In this document: one piece after another, positions 1-9,112 of the stretch
Layout: each line of letters starts with the position of its first letter
How positions within the stretch are numbered: position 1 is the first letter of the stretch
Source of the DNA: Pseudobdellovibrionaceae bacterium
GTDB lineage: Bacteria > Bdellovibrionota > Bdellovibrionia > Bdellovibrionales > JAMPXM01
DNA length: 64,000 nt
Assembly (NCBI GenBank): GCA_947462815.1
Contig: CANHQR010000009.1
Span: 1 to 64,000, forward strand
Direction of reading: 5' to 3'
Program-made: the position numbers and the translations under genes
The notes under the pieces: model-generated
Databases searched by the model: none
What the model was told of the DNA's origin: nothing
What the model saw: only the letters and a program-made list of their open reading frames with translations

Positions 1-1045
1 CGCCGAGATTGAGTCGAACGCGACCCGCTTCGACTCGCGTGACAAAGCCTCGGTAAGGGAAGAGGGCGACGAGGCGGTCTACCATCGGCTCACTTAACTT
101 TTGTATTTGAGATTCAGCGACGCCGCTCAGTTTTTCTTGCAATCCCAAAGTGCCACTCAACAGCACATGCCCGCGCGAGGAGAAGAGCGTCCAACGCAGC
201 GACAAATCCACCTCTTGGAGGAGCAAGAAAGCATCGACTCGATACTGCGAGCTCCAGGTCTTGAAGTTCCCCCGCTGTACGGGCGAACCGTCGGCGGCGT
301 CCAAGCGTGGGAAGTCGGCAATCTCAACCGTCTGCGCCAGGAGATAAGTTTTGGCACTGAGCTGTTTTGCCATTTCCGTAGCGAGACTTTGCCCCTGCGC
401 GACGGATCGGCCACGGAAGAGAACTCCCACGCGTCGAACGGAAAACTCCGCTTCCACAGAGACCGAACCCGGTAGATCCTCGGGTTGCGCCGCATTGAGA
501 TCTGCACGCTCCGCGAGAACTTCGCGACGATCTTGGGACTCTTCTAATAACACCGTCTCCTGATCAGCTTCGCTATTTTCCGTGGAGGCCACGGGCTCGG
601 CGTTGCTGTTGGTCTCTTCGACCACGGCTTCGACGGGCGCGACTTCAGAAGCGCGAGGGCGCTTGACCGCGGGCGGGGTCGCCTTCTTTCGCGACGCAGT
701 TTGACTGCGCTTGGTTTGAACCCGTCGAGATGCTGAGGACTTTTGTTGGGTGGCCTCGGTCTGCGACGGGCTCGGTCTCACCCAGCCTCCGTCTTCATCG
801 CGAAGGCCGCGAATTCGTCGGCGCTTAGGGGGAGGCGTTGCGCGCGCAGCATCTTCGCTCATCTCTTGATCGACTTCGACATCGATCTGCGCGTGGGCGG
901 TAGGTCGGCGCACTGGATGAAGGTCGAGTGCGAATGCGACGAGCGCCAGACACATCAAGTTGCTGATGCTCCTACGCCGCACGAGTCGTGCAAAGCTCGA
1001 GTCGAAATTTCTGAAGTTGATCTGCCAAGATCGGAGACTGCTCAT
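1..1045 (-). CDS. exported hypothetical protein, 3' end outside the window
   Basis: An open minus-strand frame starts at an ATG at 1045 and has no stop before the left edge, so at least 348 residues are visible. AAGG lies about 8 bases before the ATG. The N-terminus has a basic stretch, a hydrophobic segment (LMCLALVAFAL, about residues 30-40) and a likely signal cleavage after THA. A low-complexity linker rich in K, R, T, P and E follows (about residues 65-190), then a globular part with phrases such as VGVLFRGRSVAQGQ and VDAFLLLQEVDLSLRW. The alternating hydrophobic pattern there suggests a beta-rich periplasmic domain. I do not recognise the family. An envelope role is inferred only from the signal sequence. 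Confidence 0.75.
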   Translation of the reverse strand, partial: MSSLRSWQINFRNFDSSFARLVRRRSISNLMCLALVAFALDLHPVRRPTAHAQIDVEVDQEMSEDAARATPPPKRRRIRGLRDEDGGWVRPSPSQTEATQQKSSASRRVQTKRSQTASRKKATPPAVKRPRASEVAPVEAVVEETNSNAEPVASTENSEADQETVLLEESQDRREVLAERADLNAAQPEDLPGSVSVEAEFSVRRVGVLFRGRSVAQGQSLATEMAKQLSAKTYLLAQTVEIADFPRLDAADGSPVQRGNFKTWSSQYRVDAFLLLQEVDLSLRWTLFSSRGHVLLSGTLGLQEKLSGVAESQIQKLSEPMVDRLVALFPYRGFVTRVEAGRVRLNLG

Positions 1046-1449
1046 GGGGCCTTACTCATAGCGGATGGCTCATTTGAGTTTGGATCTGTTTCACGCTGAT
1101 GGCCTGCGCTCCGAGGTGATAAAGCGCATGATCTTCATGGTAGAGGGACTCGATCCTAGGGTCGACAAAAATTCGCCAAGGACCTGCATCCCGATCTTGG
1201 TTTCCCGTCGCTCAAAGTCTTGGCGTAGACTCGGCAGAATGTCTGCAGAGTCTCGACAAATAGCCGGTCCACACGACGGCCCACATGCCGGCCAACGTCC
1301 GATCTGACGGCCATGCTAATGGCCGAGATGACGGCGATGCTGAGTGCCAATCACGTGCCAGCAAGACTGCACCAACGTCATTGTGTCCTGAACACGGCCC
1401 AACTCGCTGCGAAGTTGACCAGCAAGCGCTGCACCCAGAAACTAAATTG
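1046..1449. other. divergent intergenic region with a doubtful minus-strand frame
   Basis: About 400 bases separate the leftmost minus-strand gene from the SH3-protein gene, so promoters for both should lie here. On the minus strand an open frame from 1314 to 1091 encodes a credible C-terminal stretch (ADILPSLRQDFERRETK and on) but has no good start codon, so it may be a gene remnant. I saw no clear promoter, terminator or RNA. Confidence 0.4.
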
Positions 1450-2226
1450 GTGACGAACTTCTCGACCAAGCTTTTTCGGTCCTTGCTGTTGGCCCTTGGC
1501 CTGGTGAGCTTTTGCTCGTGGACAACTCCAGCCCAAGCCGCTGTGACTCTCACCGTCTTGGAAGATGACGTCGTGGCCTATTCGGGGCCTGGGGAAAAGT
1601 ATCGACCTCTCGCTGTGCTCAAGGCCAACACGGAACTTCGCGCGAGCTCCAAAGTTTTTGAGTCCGCACAGGGACGGTTTTACAAAGTGATTGTCAGCAC
1701 AGGCGAAAAGCAGCGGGCCGTGGGGTTCATCTCTGTGAGCGCCGTTGTGAAAATGAGCGGTGCCGAAGATAACGTCGATCTGGAAAAGTTTGGCGTGGTC
1801 GCCCTCGTCGATTCCGCCGTGCAGTTTAGCTACGCCAGTCTTAAAGATCGGCAATCCATTTGGACCGTCGGCTACATGAGCTATCTGAGCCCGGGCTTTT
1901 ATGTAAAAGGCTTTGGCGGTCAGTGGCTGGCCCCATCAACGCAAGGCTCTTTGGCGGGCGGAGAAATCGGCAACGACGCTCTGTTATTTGGGGCGGTTTC
2001 GGGCTTTGTGCAGTATCAGGTCGCCGCACTCAGCACGGGTGCAAAAGACGGCTTCTTTGCGGGCAGCACACCGCTGAATGTGTTCATGGGTGCAGGCGCC
2101 GGTCTCCGCTACAACTTAGGTGGCGTGGCTTCCATCGCGATCGGCATCAATCAGGTTGCCATCTACAATGCAAACAACAGTCTGGTTTCCAACGGCCTGC
2201 TGATGAGCTTGGAGGCCGGCTTATGA
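1450..2226 (+). CDS. exported SH3-like / outer-membrane-type protein
   Basis: Read from GTG at 1450 (TTG at 1447 is also possible) the product has 258 residues. The longer frame from 1285 adds a polar, non-protein-like leader and was rejected. The N-terminus is a clear signal peptide (KLFRSLLLALGLVSFC, cleavage near AQA). It is followed by a bacterial SH3-like domain at about residues 30-90 (VAYSGPGEKYRPLAVLKANTELR), a fold that usually binds peptidoglycan or partner proteins. The C-terminal half is Gly-rich with alternating aromatic residues (YVKGFGGQW, FMGAGAGLRYNLGG), as in outer-membrane beta strands. Its stop overlaps the start of the DUF3570 gene, so the two are probably translationally coupled. 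The function is probably structural within the DUF3570 redox cluster, which is an inference. Confidence 0.7.
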   Translation: MTNFSTKLFRSLLLALGLVSFCSWTTPAQAAVTLTVLEDDVVAYSGPGEKYRPLAVLKANTELRASSKVFESAQGRFYKVIVSTGEKQRAVGFISVSAVVKMSGAEDNVDLEKFGVVALVDSAVQFSYASLKDRQSIWTVGYMSYLSPGFYVKGFGGQWLAPSTQGSLAGGEIGNDALLFGAVSGFVQYQVAALSTGAKDGFFAGSTPLNVFMGAGAGLRYNLGGVASIAIGINQVAIYNANNSLVSNGLLMSLEAGL

Positions 2227-3413
2227 GCACGCGTCATTTTTCTCGCTGCGCCTGGGCGTCTCGCTTCTGTTGGATGTCCTGCTTCGCCTGGGCGTCTCGA
2301 TCGCGCCTGATTCAAACGGCATGGCTCTGTCTCGTGATGGAAGTCCTGATGCTGGTGGCCCCGCGGGCCTATGCCGCGACAGAGGCCTCAACTGTTCTTC
2401 GCCGTTACGACGACAGCAAAACGCAGGTGCTCTCCCCTTCCGTCGAAGTCACATCGACTTTCAACGAAGATCGAATGACTCTTTCCTTCGAACACACACA
2501 AGATTTGCTCACCAGTGCATCCAGCGAAGTGAAAACCTACGCCTCACAAGGCAAAATTACGGATCACCGCAAGGAATTTGGCCTGAACTTTTCCTCGCTG
2601 ATTCCGGACGGGAATATCTCTTTTGGTGTAATCACTTCAGACGAAGAGGACTACAACTCGCGCATCGTTGTCGCAGGCGGCACGCGCGAATTCTTCCAAA
2701 AGAATACGACGGTGGGCTTTGGCTTCGCCACAGGTGCGGACGTGATCCGCGCCAACGGCAACCCGACCTTCATTGAGGGGATGAGCCATCAGATCTACTC
2801 AATTTCGTTGGCGCAGATCCTGAGCAAACAAGCGATCTTTCAAATACTCTACGATTTTCGCGTCGAGAACGGCTATATCGCCAGTGCCTATCGCCGCGCC
2901 AAGGTTATTTCTGGAAGCTCCATCGTTGCCCTTTCTGAGAATCATCCCCGAACCCGCAATCGGCATGCGGTCGGTTTCAAGTACAACTACTTTTCCAATG
3001 CTCTCAAGACGTCTTTCGCAACGGCGTATCGAATCTATCAAGATAGCTGGGGTGTAATGTCGCATACGCTTGAAGAGCGAATCTCTTACGAGTTCAGCCG
3101 AAAGTTCGAGATTGCCACCACGCTCCGCTTCTACACGCAGAACAAGGCGAAGTTTCATAAAGACTACTACGTGGGCGATCCCGGTCCTTTCTACACCGGC
3201 AACAACACGTTGGGGACCTACAACTCCATCAATCTCGGCGTGAGGCCCTCTTGGAACATCACCGATAAGTTCAACCTCTCGGCTAAGTTTGAAGCCTACC
3301 AGCAACGCTTTCAGGACGTGACCGCCGCCAACCGCCTGGAAACTCTCGACGATGACGAGCGCCTCAAGATCGATGCCTTCGTGGTCGGTTTAGGCATGTC
3401 GGCAAAGTTCTGA
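2223..3413 (+). CDS. DUF3570-family outer-membrane protein
   Basis: The ATG at 2223 overlaps the TGA of the upstream gene (ATGA). The upstream-extended frame is the shadow of that gene and was dropped. The 396-residue product has a signal sequence ending near PRAYA. It is then built of amphipathic strands in pairs: VEVTSTFNEDRMTLSFEH, KEFGLNFSSL, TTVGFGFATGADV, HAVGFKYNYFSNALKTSF, EISYEFSRKFEIATTLRFY. It ends in a phenylalanine (GMSAKF), the usual C-terminal signature of an outer-membrane beta barrel. DUF3570 genes are commonly found beside DUF4266 lipoproteins, TlpA-type thioredoxins and ApbE; the first two follow directly here and ApbE lies 9 kb away. The substrate is unknown. Confidence 0.85.
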   Translation: MSTRHFSRCAWASRFCWMSCFAWASRSRLIQTAWLCLVMEVLMLVAPRAYAATEASTVLRRYDDSKTQVLSPSVEVTSTFNEDRMTLSFEHTQDLLTSASSEVKTYASQGKITDHRKEFGLNFSSLIPDGNISFGVITSDEEDYNSRIVVAGGTREFFQKNTTVGFGFATGADVIRANGNPTFIEGMSHQIYSISLAQILSKQAIFQILYDFRVENGYIASAYRRAKVISGSSIVALSENHPRTRNRHAVGFKYNYFSNALKTSFATAYRIYQDSWGVMSHTLEERISYEFSRKFEIATTLRFYTQNKAKFHKDYYVGDPGPFYTGNNTLGTYNSINLGVRPSWNITDKFNLSAKFEAYQQRFQDVTAANRLETLDDDERLKIDAFVVGLGMSAKF

Positions 3414-3703
3414 ACTCCTCCACAATCCGCAGCGCCCGTATCAAAGCGAGACCACCTTGCCTCATTTCGAGAATCCCTCGAGTCCAAGATTGGGATGCCG
3501 ATAAAGATCAAGCAAGATGAAGAGGCCATCGGTGGGTTTCCTTGCGCGTCTCGCGGCAAGCGGCGGCGCCTGTGGAGACAAGTCGAGGAACTCTTTGGAA
3601 ACATCAACAAGTCGATTCGACCGCAAAATCTCAAAAGGTCTTCGGTTGACGACGAATGCGCGGGCAATCAATTTGCCACCGACAGAAACTGAGGAGCGTT
3701 GGA

Positions 3704-4303
3704 ATGTCTCTGCGAGTAAGCCGAAATGATCAAAGATCTCACCGCAACACGCATATCGAAAACGAAAATCGATCGTCGCATGGACTCCGCACCGTAGCCC
3801 GAGTTGGCTTCTTTGCGTCCCTCTTTGCGTTCACTTGCTGGCTCAGTCTCTATCCCATCTCCGCCGAAGCGAAAGCCAAAGCTGGGCAAAGCTTTCCGGC
3901 CCTCAAGGTAGCGCCTTTTCCAGGCAAAGCGCCTTTGAATGCAAAGTCGCTTCAGGGCAAAGTTGTGATCTATGACTTCTGGGCGGCTTGGTGTGAGCCC
4001 TGCAAAGTCGAGCTTCCCGCTCTCGAAAAGCTCTACCAAAAGTATAAAGGTCAGGGTCTTGTCGTGGTCGGCGTCAATGTCGATGATGACGCCAATGACG
4101 GCAAAGCCTTTCTCCAAGATCACCCCGTCAGCTTCCCCGTCGTGTACGACAAAAACAAAGGCATGGTGGAGGGCCTGGGTGTGGAGACAATGCCCACCTC
4201 CTTCATCGTGGATCGAAGCGGGAAAATTCATCGCGTCCATGCAGGATTCAAATCCGGCGACGAAAAGAAGCTCGAGAAAGAGATTGTTGAATTGCTGAAG
4301 TGA
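3704..4303 (+). CDS. TlpA/ResA-type thioredoxin-fold protein
   Basis: The start at 3704 is fixed by GAGGAG at 3691-3696, and the product has 199 residues. After a basic N-terminus and one hydrophobic anchor or signal segment (about residues 32-55, GFFASLFAFTCWLSLY) comes a thioredoxin fold. The redox motif WCEPC is at residues 96-100, a central GVNVDDDAND segment follows, and a cis-proline loop sits at TMPTS. The domain should face the periplasm and reduce disulfides, as TlpA/ResA proteins do for cytochrome c or copper-site maturation. It lies between the DUF3570 and DUF4266 genes, 31 bases before the latter. Nearby heme-c proteins (CXXCH) are plausible clients, since heme ligation needs reduced cysteines. 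The exact partner is inferred. Confidence 0.88.
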   Translation: MSLRVSRNDQRSHRNTHIENENRSSHGLRTVARVGFFASLFAFTCWLSLYPISAEAKAKAGQSFPALKVAPFPGKAPLNAKSLQGKVVIYDFWAAWCEPCKVELPALEKLYQKYKGQGLVVVGVNVDDDANDGKAFLQDHPVSFPVVYDKNKGMVEGLGVETMPTSFIVDRSGKIHRVHAGFKSGDEKKLEKEIVELLK

Positions 4304-4334
4304 TCAAGAGAGTGCGGTCTTTGAGGAGAACGAC

Positions 4335-4631
4335 ATGAGAGCCCAAGCCACACAGATCCTGCGACACACCTCTGGCCAGAGCTGGACCATGGATAGGACT
4401 TGGCATTTGCTCTCACGCGCACTGCTTTTAGCTCTCGTAGGTCTCGGCTTGAGTGGCTGCGGGATCTTAGGAAAGCGTGTGAGCGCCTTTGAGAAGGCGA
4501 ATCTGGCAAAGCCCGGAATGGCGCTCGTTGCGGCTCCCAAAGAACAGGCGCACATGAATCACATGTTCAACGCGCGCGAGGGCTCAGTCGGAGGCTTTGG
4601 CGGCGCAGGGGGCGGCTGTGGCTGCAACTGA
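4335..4631 (+). CDS. DUF4266-family lipoprotein
   Basis: The product has 98 residues, with GAGGAG before the ATG at 4335. A second ATG at 4389 would give a more typical short signal peptide. The lipobox LSGC puts the lipidated cysteine at residue 42. The mature part is short and has the DUF4266 hallmarks: a segment like FEKANLAKPGMAL, then a Gly-rich tail ending GGGGCGCN-style (here GGAGGGCGCN). The terminal CxC pair suggests metal or disulfide chemistry, but its role is not established. The family usually neighbours DUF3570 and ApbE genes. The next gene begins inside this one in another frame. Confidence 0.85.
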   Translation: MRAQATQILRHTSGQSWTMDRTWHLLSRALLLALVGLGLSGCGILGKRVSAFEKANLAKPGMALVAAPKEQAHMNHMFNAREGSVGGFGGAGGGCGCN

Positions 4632-5112
4632 TCTTTCAGCATCATCATCGACGACGACTCGTCGAGCATCGCGATCCTCGGGGCCAGGCTGGGGTTTGCG
4701 CTTGCTGGGAACTCTCGGCGCCATCTTGATGCTAGTGTCTTATCAGAACTGCAGCGTGGAGATGAGTCGCGAGACGCCAGGGGCATCGGTATCAGGCTTC
4801 TGTACAACTCTCTCCGCTGGCGACCTCGCGACACTCACGCCCGCACTCACCGCCATGAAGACTCACTGCGCGAGTTGTCACTCGACCGACGGGGGAAGCC
4901 CTTCAGCAGGATTCAAAGTTCCCGCCGCAGCTGATGACGTGAACTCCACAACGGTTCAAAATGAGGCGCACCTCAATATGTGCGCACGCGGTTACTCGAA
5001 GGTTCTTTCGACAATCGATCCAACTTCGGCCAAGCAACACGCGGGCGGCAAGTTCCTCCGCTCCACCTCAAGCGTGACGCCGATCTACTCGTGGCTGGAA
5101 ACCCAGCTCTAA
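4597..5112 (+). CDS. [FY]QNC lipoprotein with one heme-c motif
   Basis: The product has 171 residues if read from TTG at 4597; GTG at 4618 is an equally possible start. The gene overlaps the DUF4266 gene by 35 bases or less. The N-terminus is polar, then comes a hydrophobic segment (LLGTLGAILMLVS) running straight into YQNC, with the putative lipidated cysteine at residue 52. A single CASCH at residues 91-95 is a canonical covalent heme attachment site. Around it the sequence resembles small class I cytochromes or the PSD1 cytochrome c domains. No clear distal Met was identified. It is the first gene of a run of [FY]QNC and CXXCH proteins, presumably co-functioning at the cell surface or periplasmic face. 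Confidence 0.75.
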   Translation: MAAQGAAVAATDLSASSSTTTRRASRSSGPGWGLRLLGTLGAILMLVSYQNCSVEMSRETPGASVSGFCTTLSAGDLATLTPALTAMKTHCASCHSTDGGSPSAGFKVPAAADDVNSTTVQNEAHLNMCARGYSKVLSTIDPTSAKQHAGGKFLRSTSSVTPIYSWLETQL

Positions 5113-5423
5113 CATCAACGACTGTCATCGTCCTATGACCAACTCTTGATTCGGCTTTCGCAAGTGGCCGTGAGCCATTAGCCGCTTGAACTCGCACCAA
5201 GCTCAGCCCTGAGCTGCTCTCTCAGGAAGTGACTGATGTGTCGACACCTGTCTAAGCCCTGGTGGGTTGGACTGACATTTGACGTGGATAAACGAAGCTG
5301 ACACGGCATGGGTTCTGCTCCCTCTCTACTCGGTGACCGCGAATCGAGTGGCGACTTTCGCTAATCGACTAAGGTCGGGGTGAGACTTAGCCGACAAGGG
5401 GTTGTTGGCAGGGGGGTTCAGAG
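5113..5423. other. intergenic region before the cytochrome operon
   Basis: About 310 bases contain no credible gene. A short inverted repeat (GTCGG at 5374-5378 and CCGAC at 5391-5395) and a G-rich run just before 5424 are visible. A promoter for the 5424-9054 genes probably lies here, but I cannot place -35 and -10 boxes with confidence. Confidence 0.4.
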
Positions 5424-6731
5424 ATGACGTCTTATTTTGAGACGACTTCGGGGACGACGACGTTCATCCGCATCGGTGGCGGCGTTTTACTTGGTGTCGC
5501 AGCGTTGTGGAGTCGACCGGCGCAAGCCCAAGCTCCCGTCACCCCCATCGTGCAATCGGTTCCGGACCCCACGGCCCCGATCTCGGCTCAGCGAGCTCGT
5601 GCGCAGCGCTTATTTCAGGCCCTTACGGCCGTGCGTGTGCCGATCGATGATCCCCGGCTGGGCCAGATGGAACTTTTGTTGCGGGCGAACCGATTTCAAG
5701 ACGCGGCGGCCATCGCAACAGCCGATCCGCTTTTCTACGACGTTCGCGTTCGCGACATCGCCCGCGCGATGTCCACACGCGATGCCTCGGTTCGCGCCTC
5801 GCTCAATGATTTTGTAACGACCTTCGTCGGCGTGGTTCGCGACTCCGATACGACGAGCGCCAAGGAACTCCTCACAGGAAACTTCTTTTATCAGGTCGAT
5901 CCTACGATCGCGGGCACCGCGACACCGGCGATTCGCAGTACCGATAACGATATTTTTTCGGTAGCCGGCAACAATGCTGCTCCGAACCACTACTTGGATC
6001 TTGAGGCACGAGGCCTCTCCCTCCACAACGTACTTCGTCGGCGCTCACCTCAGCGAGCCTTCGTAAACGGCGCTTTGGCGGACCATCCCGATCCGGCGGG
6101 ACTGATCACTTCAACAGCCTTCATGCAAGCCCACGCCGTGGCCGGCACGAATCGCCGTTTAGTTGAATACACCTTCAAGATGTTTATGTGCGTGACGATG
6201 CCGGAGTGGGCCGACGGTTCGGCCTCAGATAACCGCGTTGGTCGCGACGTGGATCGTCAGCCTGGCGGCTCACTCAATACTTACCTGACAAGCTGTAAGA
6301 CCTGCCACGCGCAGATGGATGGATTCCGCGGTGCCTTTGCCCACGTCGACTTTGTCAACGGTCAATCTCGACTGACACCTGCGACAGTCAATGCGAAAAT
6401 GAATCGCAACGCGAACGAATTCCCAGCGGGGTTTCAAACTGCGAACAACTCGTGGGTAAACCACGCGACCAACGGCAAGAACGCTCAGCTCTTCGGGTGG
6501 CGCACGCCCCTGCAGGGCAACGGCGTGGCCCAGTTCGGCCGGGCCATCGCCGAAAGCCGCGGCTTCTCTCGTTGTATGGTGAAGCGCGTGTTTGAAGGCG
6601 TCTGCGGCCGTAGCCCAATGCCCACTGAAGAGGGCCGGATCCTTGATCATGCCAACCAATTTGAGGTCGACAACTACCACCTTCGCCGTCTGTTTGAGCG
6701 AGTCGCGCTCGACAACGCTTGTGTGCAGTAA
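5424..6731 (+). CDS. exported cytochrome-c-like protein (DUF1588/DUF1585-like)
   Basis: The product has 435 residues and an N-terminal signal peptide (GGGVLLGVAALWSRPAQAQA). The middle section carries a CKTCH heme motif at residues 291-295 followed by AQMDGFRGAF, which closely recalls the CHARMDPIG region of DUF1588. The last hundred residues (FGRAIAESRGFSRCMVKRVFEGVCGRSP, then NYHLRRLFERVAL) recall DUF1585. Both domains occur in the large multidomain cytochromes of Planctomycetes and myxobacteria, which are usually encoded beside DUF1501 or DUF1552 proteins. Here a DUF1501-like gene lies two genes downstream. Heme attachment implies a periplasmic or surface redox role, but the substrate is unknown. 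The family match is from memory of motifs. Confidence 0.75.
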   Translation: MTSYFETTSGTTTFIRIGGGVLLGVAALWSRPAQAQAPVTPIVQSVPDPTAPISAQRARAQRLFQALTAVRVPIDDPRLGQMELLLRANRFQDAAAIATADPLFYDVRVRDIARAMSTRDASVRASLNDFVTTFVGVVRDSDTTSAKELLTGNFFYQVDPTIAGTATPAIRSTDNDIFSVAGNNAAPNHYLDLEARGLSLHNVLRRRSPQRAFVNGALADHPDPAGLITSTAFMQAHAVAGTNRRLVEYTFKMFMCVTMPEWADGSASDNRVGRDVDRQPGGSLNTYLTSCKTCHAQMDGFRGAFAHVDFVNGQSRLTPATVNAKMNRNANEFPAGFQTANNSWVNHATNGKNAQLFGWRTPLQGNGVAQFGRAIAESRGFSRCMVKRVFEGVCGRSPMPTEEGRILDHANQFEVDNYHLRRLFERVALDNACVQ

Positions 6732-6745
6732 TGGAAGGAGGACAA

Positions 6746-7456
6746 ATGAAATTTTTAAAGAGCCTCCGCGAAATGTCCCTCTCGAAACGCCGAAAGATCA
6801 CCGCATCGATCAGTCTGCCCGCGATGGCGGCCGTGATGATCGTCGGCTTTCAAAACTGTAGTCCGGGAATGATGGAGACGAAGGGTTCAAGTGTGGCGGA
6901 TCCCAATGACAATCCCGCCCCACTCGACATCACTCAGGACACGAAACCCATCACCATCGTGTATTCGGAAAACCTGTTGATTTCGATGCAGCAAATGGCG
7001 GGTGTTACAAGCATTCCCGCAGCCAAAATCACGCGCTTTCAGTCAGCTAAGACCAAGATCACTGAGACGGGTAAGGTCGATAGCGTGAACGCTCCGATGA
7101 TGTCCGCGATCGCGAATACAGCGGCCGACGTCTGCGACGAATTGATCATGCGTGAGCGCACTCTCGCTGCGGGCGATCGACGCTTTTTTGGCCAGATCGA
7201 CTTCGCCAATATTCAGGGAAGTGCCGCAATTACCGAAGTCGCCAAAGATGATGTCATTCGTCGCATGGCTCGCTCCTTCTGGGGACGCAATGAATCCTCG
7301 GCCGAACGCATGCTGATCAAGCGTTTGCTCGATGAAGCGATGGCCGAAGGTCGACCCGCGAGCTTCACGGCCACAACGGCGGCGACGGACACGGCCAATG
7401 CGATGCTCTTTACCTGCACGTCGATGATGTCCTCACTGGATGCCATCAAGATGTGA
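6746..7456 (+). CDS. [FY]QNC lipoprotein, function unknown
   Basis: The ATG at 6746 follows a strong GGAAGGAGG site 5 bases away, giving 236 residues. The N-terminus is a basic segment (KSLREMSLSKRRKITAS), then a hydrophobic stretch (LPAMAAVMIVG) and FQNC with the cysteine at residue 38. The mature protein is mostly helical, with no heme motif; two cysteines occur near VCDELIM and FTCTSMM. It sits 15 bases after the cytochrome-like gene and its 3' end abuts the DUF1501-like gene, so it belongs to the same operon. It could be an accessory or anchoring subunit, which is inferred from position only. Confidence 0.7.
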   Translation: MKFLKSLREMSLSKRRKITASISLPAMAAVMIVGFQNCSPGMMETKGSSVADPNDNPAPLDITQDTKPITIVYSENLLISMQQMAGVTSIPAAKITRFQSAKTKITETGKVDSVNAPMMSAIANTAADVCDELIMRERTLAAGDRRFFGQIDFANIQGSAAITEVAKDDVIRRMARSFWGRNESSAERMLIKRLLDEAMAEGRPASFTATTAATDTANAMLFTCTSMMSSLDAIKM

Positions 7457-7512
7457 GGAACTTAGAGTCCGGGGCGATTGAGCAGCTAAGCTTCTTGGGC
7501 GTAGGGGGAAAA

Positions 7513-9054
7513 ATGGGACGCAATCAGAAGACCGAGATCATCGAAAAGCAGGTGCGTGACCGAGTCACCGGCGAAGTCCGCACGGCTCGCTTTCACGCCG
7601 ATCACGGTCGCCCGACCTCACGGCGGGACTTTCTGGCCAGCGGCGCACTCGGCTTTGTCGGCTACATGATGACACCCTCTGTGCTCAGCTTGCTCACGCG
7701 CTCGAAAGCCTATGCGCAGACCTCTGACACCTGCGTGGTCCCCGATGCCGGTCTGCCTCTCTTCTGCACGGTGAACTTGTCGGGTGGCGCTTCGCTCTCG
7801 AGCAACTACATTCCCCTCGGTGCCGCGGGCTCTTCAGGTCGAGATCCGATCTCGACCTACACGGCCTTGGGCCTTGGCGCCGGCAACGCCTTCTTTCAAG
7901 ACGCCACTCGATCGCAGAGCTTATTTCAAGGTGTGAGAATGGCGGGTGTTCTCAACGCTGCAGGTGGAACACCTGGCGCGACCGCAGGTTTCTTCTGGCG
8001 AGGCGTGATGGAGCGCGCGACAGCCGCAACGATCGATCGCACCTCGATGATCGCGATTTGCGTCACCACCAACGATGACACCAGCCAAAACCAACTCGAT
8101 GCCTCAGGCCTCGTCATTGCCGCGGGTCGTTCGGGCGAATTGCTCCCCAATTTGGGAACCAACGGAGGCACAGGTACGGGCGTGAACCAGCAAGCGGCAC
8201 GCATTGATCCACCTGCGCCTCTAATCGTAGGCGGCATCGCGGACATCGTGAACTCACTCCGCCCTGTGGGCGTGCTGGGAACGAATCTCTCGGAGCCTCG
8301 GCGCCGCAAACTCTTTGAGCTCGTCAACTCGCTGTCCGGCACACAGGCTCGCAGCATCGCCTCTCCGAATTCGGCAACAGGACAGGTTCTCTCTAAACTC
8401 GTCGAATGTGCCACGGGCAAAAACGTAGAGCTCGCATCGCGATCTCCCGTGGTCGACCCCAACGGCGATACGGTCAACGGTGGCTCCGGGGTGATGACGG
8501 CTTTCGCGGCAACCGCCAACAGCACAGCACACGCTCAAGCCGCGATGGTTTACAACGGCTTGCTGGGCAATGCCTCGACGATCGGTTACGACCTCGGCGG
8601 ATACGACTATCACGGTTCAGGTCGAGCCAATCAAAACAACCAAGACCAAGCCGCAGGCCGCATCGTGGGTTCCGTTTTGGAGTCGGCTCGAGTGATGAAT
8701 CGACCTGTCTTCATATATGTGACCACAGATGGCTCGGTCGGTTCGGCATCCGACACATTTGGCGCTGACTTCAACTCGGATCGCGGTCTAGGCGGTATGT
8801 CGTATTGCATCGCCTACGATCCCAATGCACGCCCCCGAGTGAAGAGCGACCGCTTCGGCTATCAGGTTGGCCACTACACCGCCGGCCAAGGCGCTTCGAC
8901 GGACTCCACCACACCCGTACCCAACGCGGAACGCGCATCGGCCGCCGCCTTTGCGAACTACCTTGCGTTTGCCAAACAGCGCACCATCTTGGATCGCGTC
9001 TTACCGGGCTATTTTGAGACACGCCAGCTCGATGAAGTGATCCGATTCGAGTAA
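7513..9054 (+). CDS. Tat-exported DUF1501-like protein
   Basis: The ATG at 7513 follows AGGGGGAA and gives 513 residues; the in-frame GTG at 7453 lacks a good site. A twin-arginine signal is plain: SRRDFLA at residues 36-42, a hydrophobic stretch (GALGFVGYMMTPSVLSLL), and AYA before the mature start. This means export in folded form. The body has features of the DUF1501/sulfatase-like superfamily, with long loops, GYDLGGYDYHG near the centre, and VFIYVTTDGSVGS, GADFNSDRG and YQVGHYT segments. DUF1501 proteins are regularly paired with DUF1588/DUF1585 cytochromes, as here. No catalytic function is proven for the family. Confidence 0.75.
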   Translation: MGRNQKTEIIEKQVRDRVTGEVRTARFHADHGRPTSRRDFLASGALGFVGYMMTPSVLSLLTRSKAYAQTSDTCVVPDAGLPLFCTVNLSGGASLSSNYIPLGAAGSSGRDPISTYTALGLGAGNAFFQDATRSQSLFQGVRMAGVLNAAGGTPGATAGFFWRGVMERATAATIDRTSMIAICVTTNDDTSQNQLDASGLVIAAGRSGELLPNLGTNGGTGTGVNQQAARIDPPAPLIVGGIADIVNSLRPVGVLGTNLSEPRRRKLFELVNSLSGTQARSIASPNSATGQVLSKLVECATGKNVELASRSPVVDPNGDTVNGGSGVMTAFAATANSTAHAQAAMVYNGLLGNASTIGYDLGGYDYHGSGRANQNNQDQAAGRIVGSVLESARVMNRPVFIYVTTDGSVGSASDTFGADFNSDRGLGGMSYCIAYDPNARPRVKSDRFGYQVGHYTAGQGASTDSTTPVPNAERASAAAFANYLAFAKQRTILDRVLPGYFETRQLDEVIRFE

Positions 9055-9112
9055 GTCGACTGATTTTGAGATAGACTGTTCGGAGAGGGACGTTGGATTC
9101 GATGGGGGATCG

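Noticed and set aside
1285-1449. Longer start of the SH3-like protein at ATG 1285
   Set aside because: The added residues are polar and lead no signal peptide; GTG 1450 directly precedes one.
3462-3671. Minus-strand frame of 69 codons between DUF3570 and the thioredoxin gene
   Set aside because: It looks partly protein-like, but there is no ribosome-binding site and other frames are equally open.
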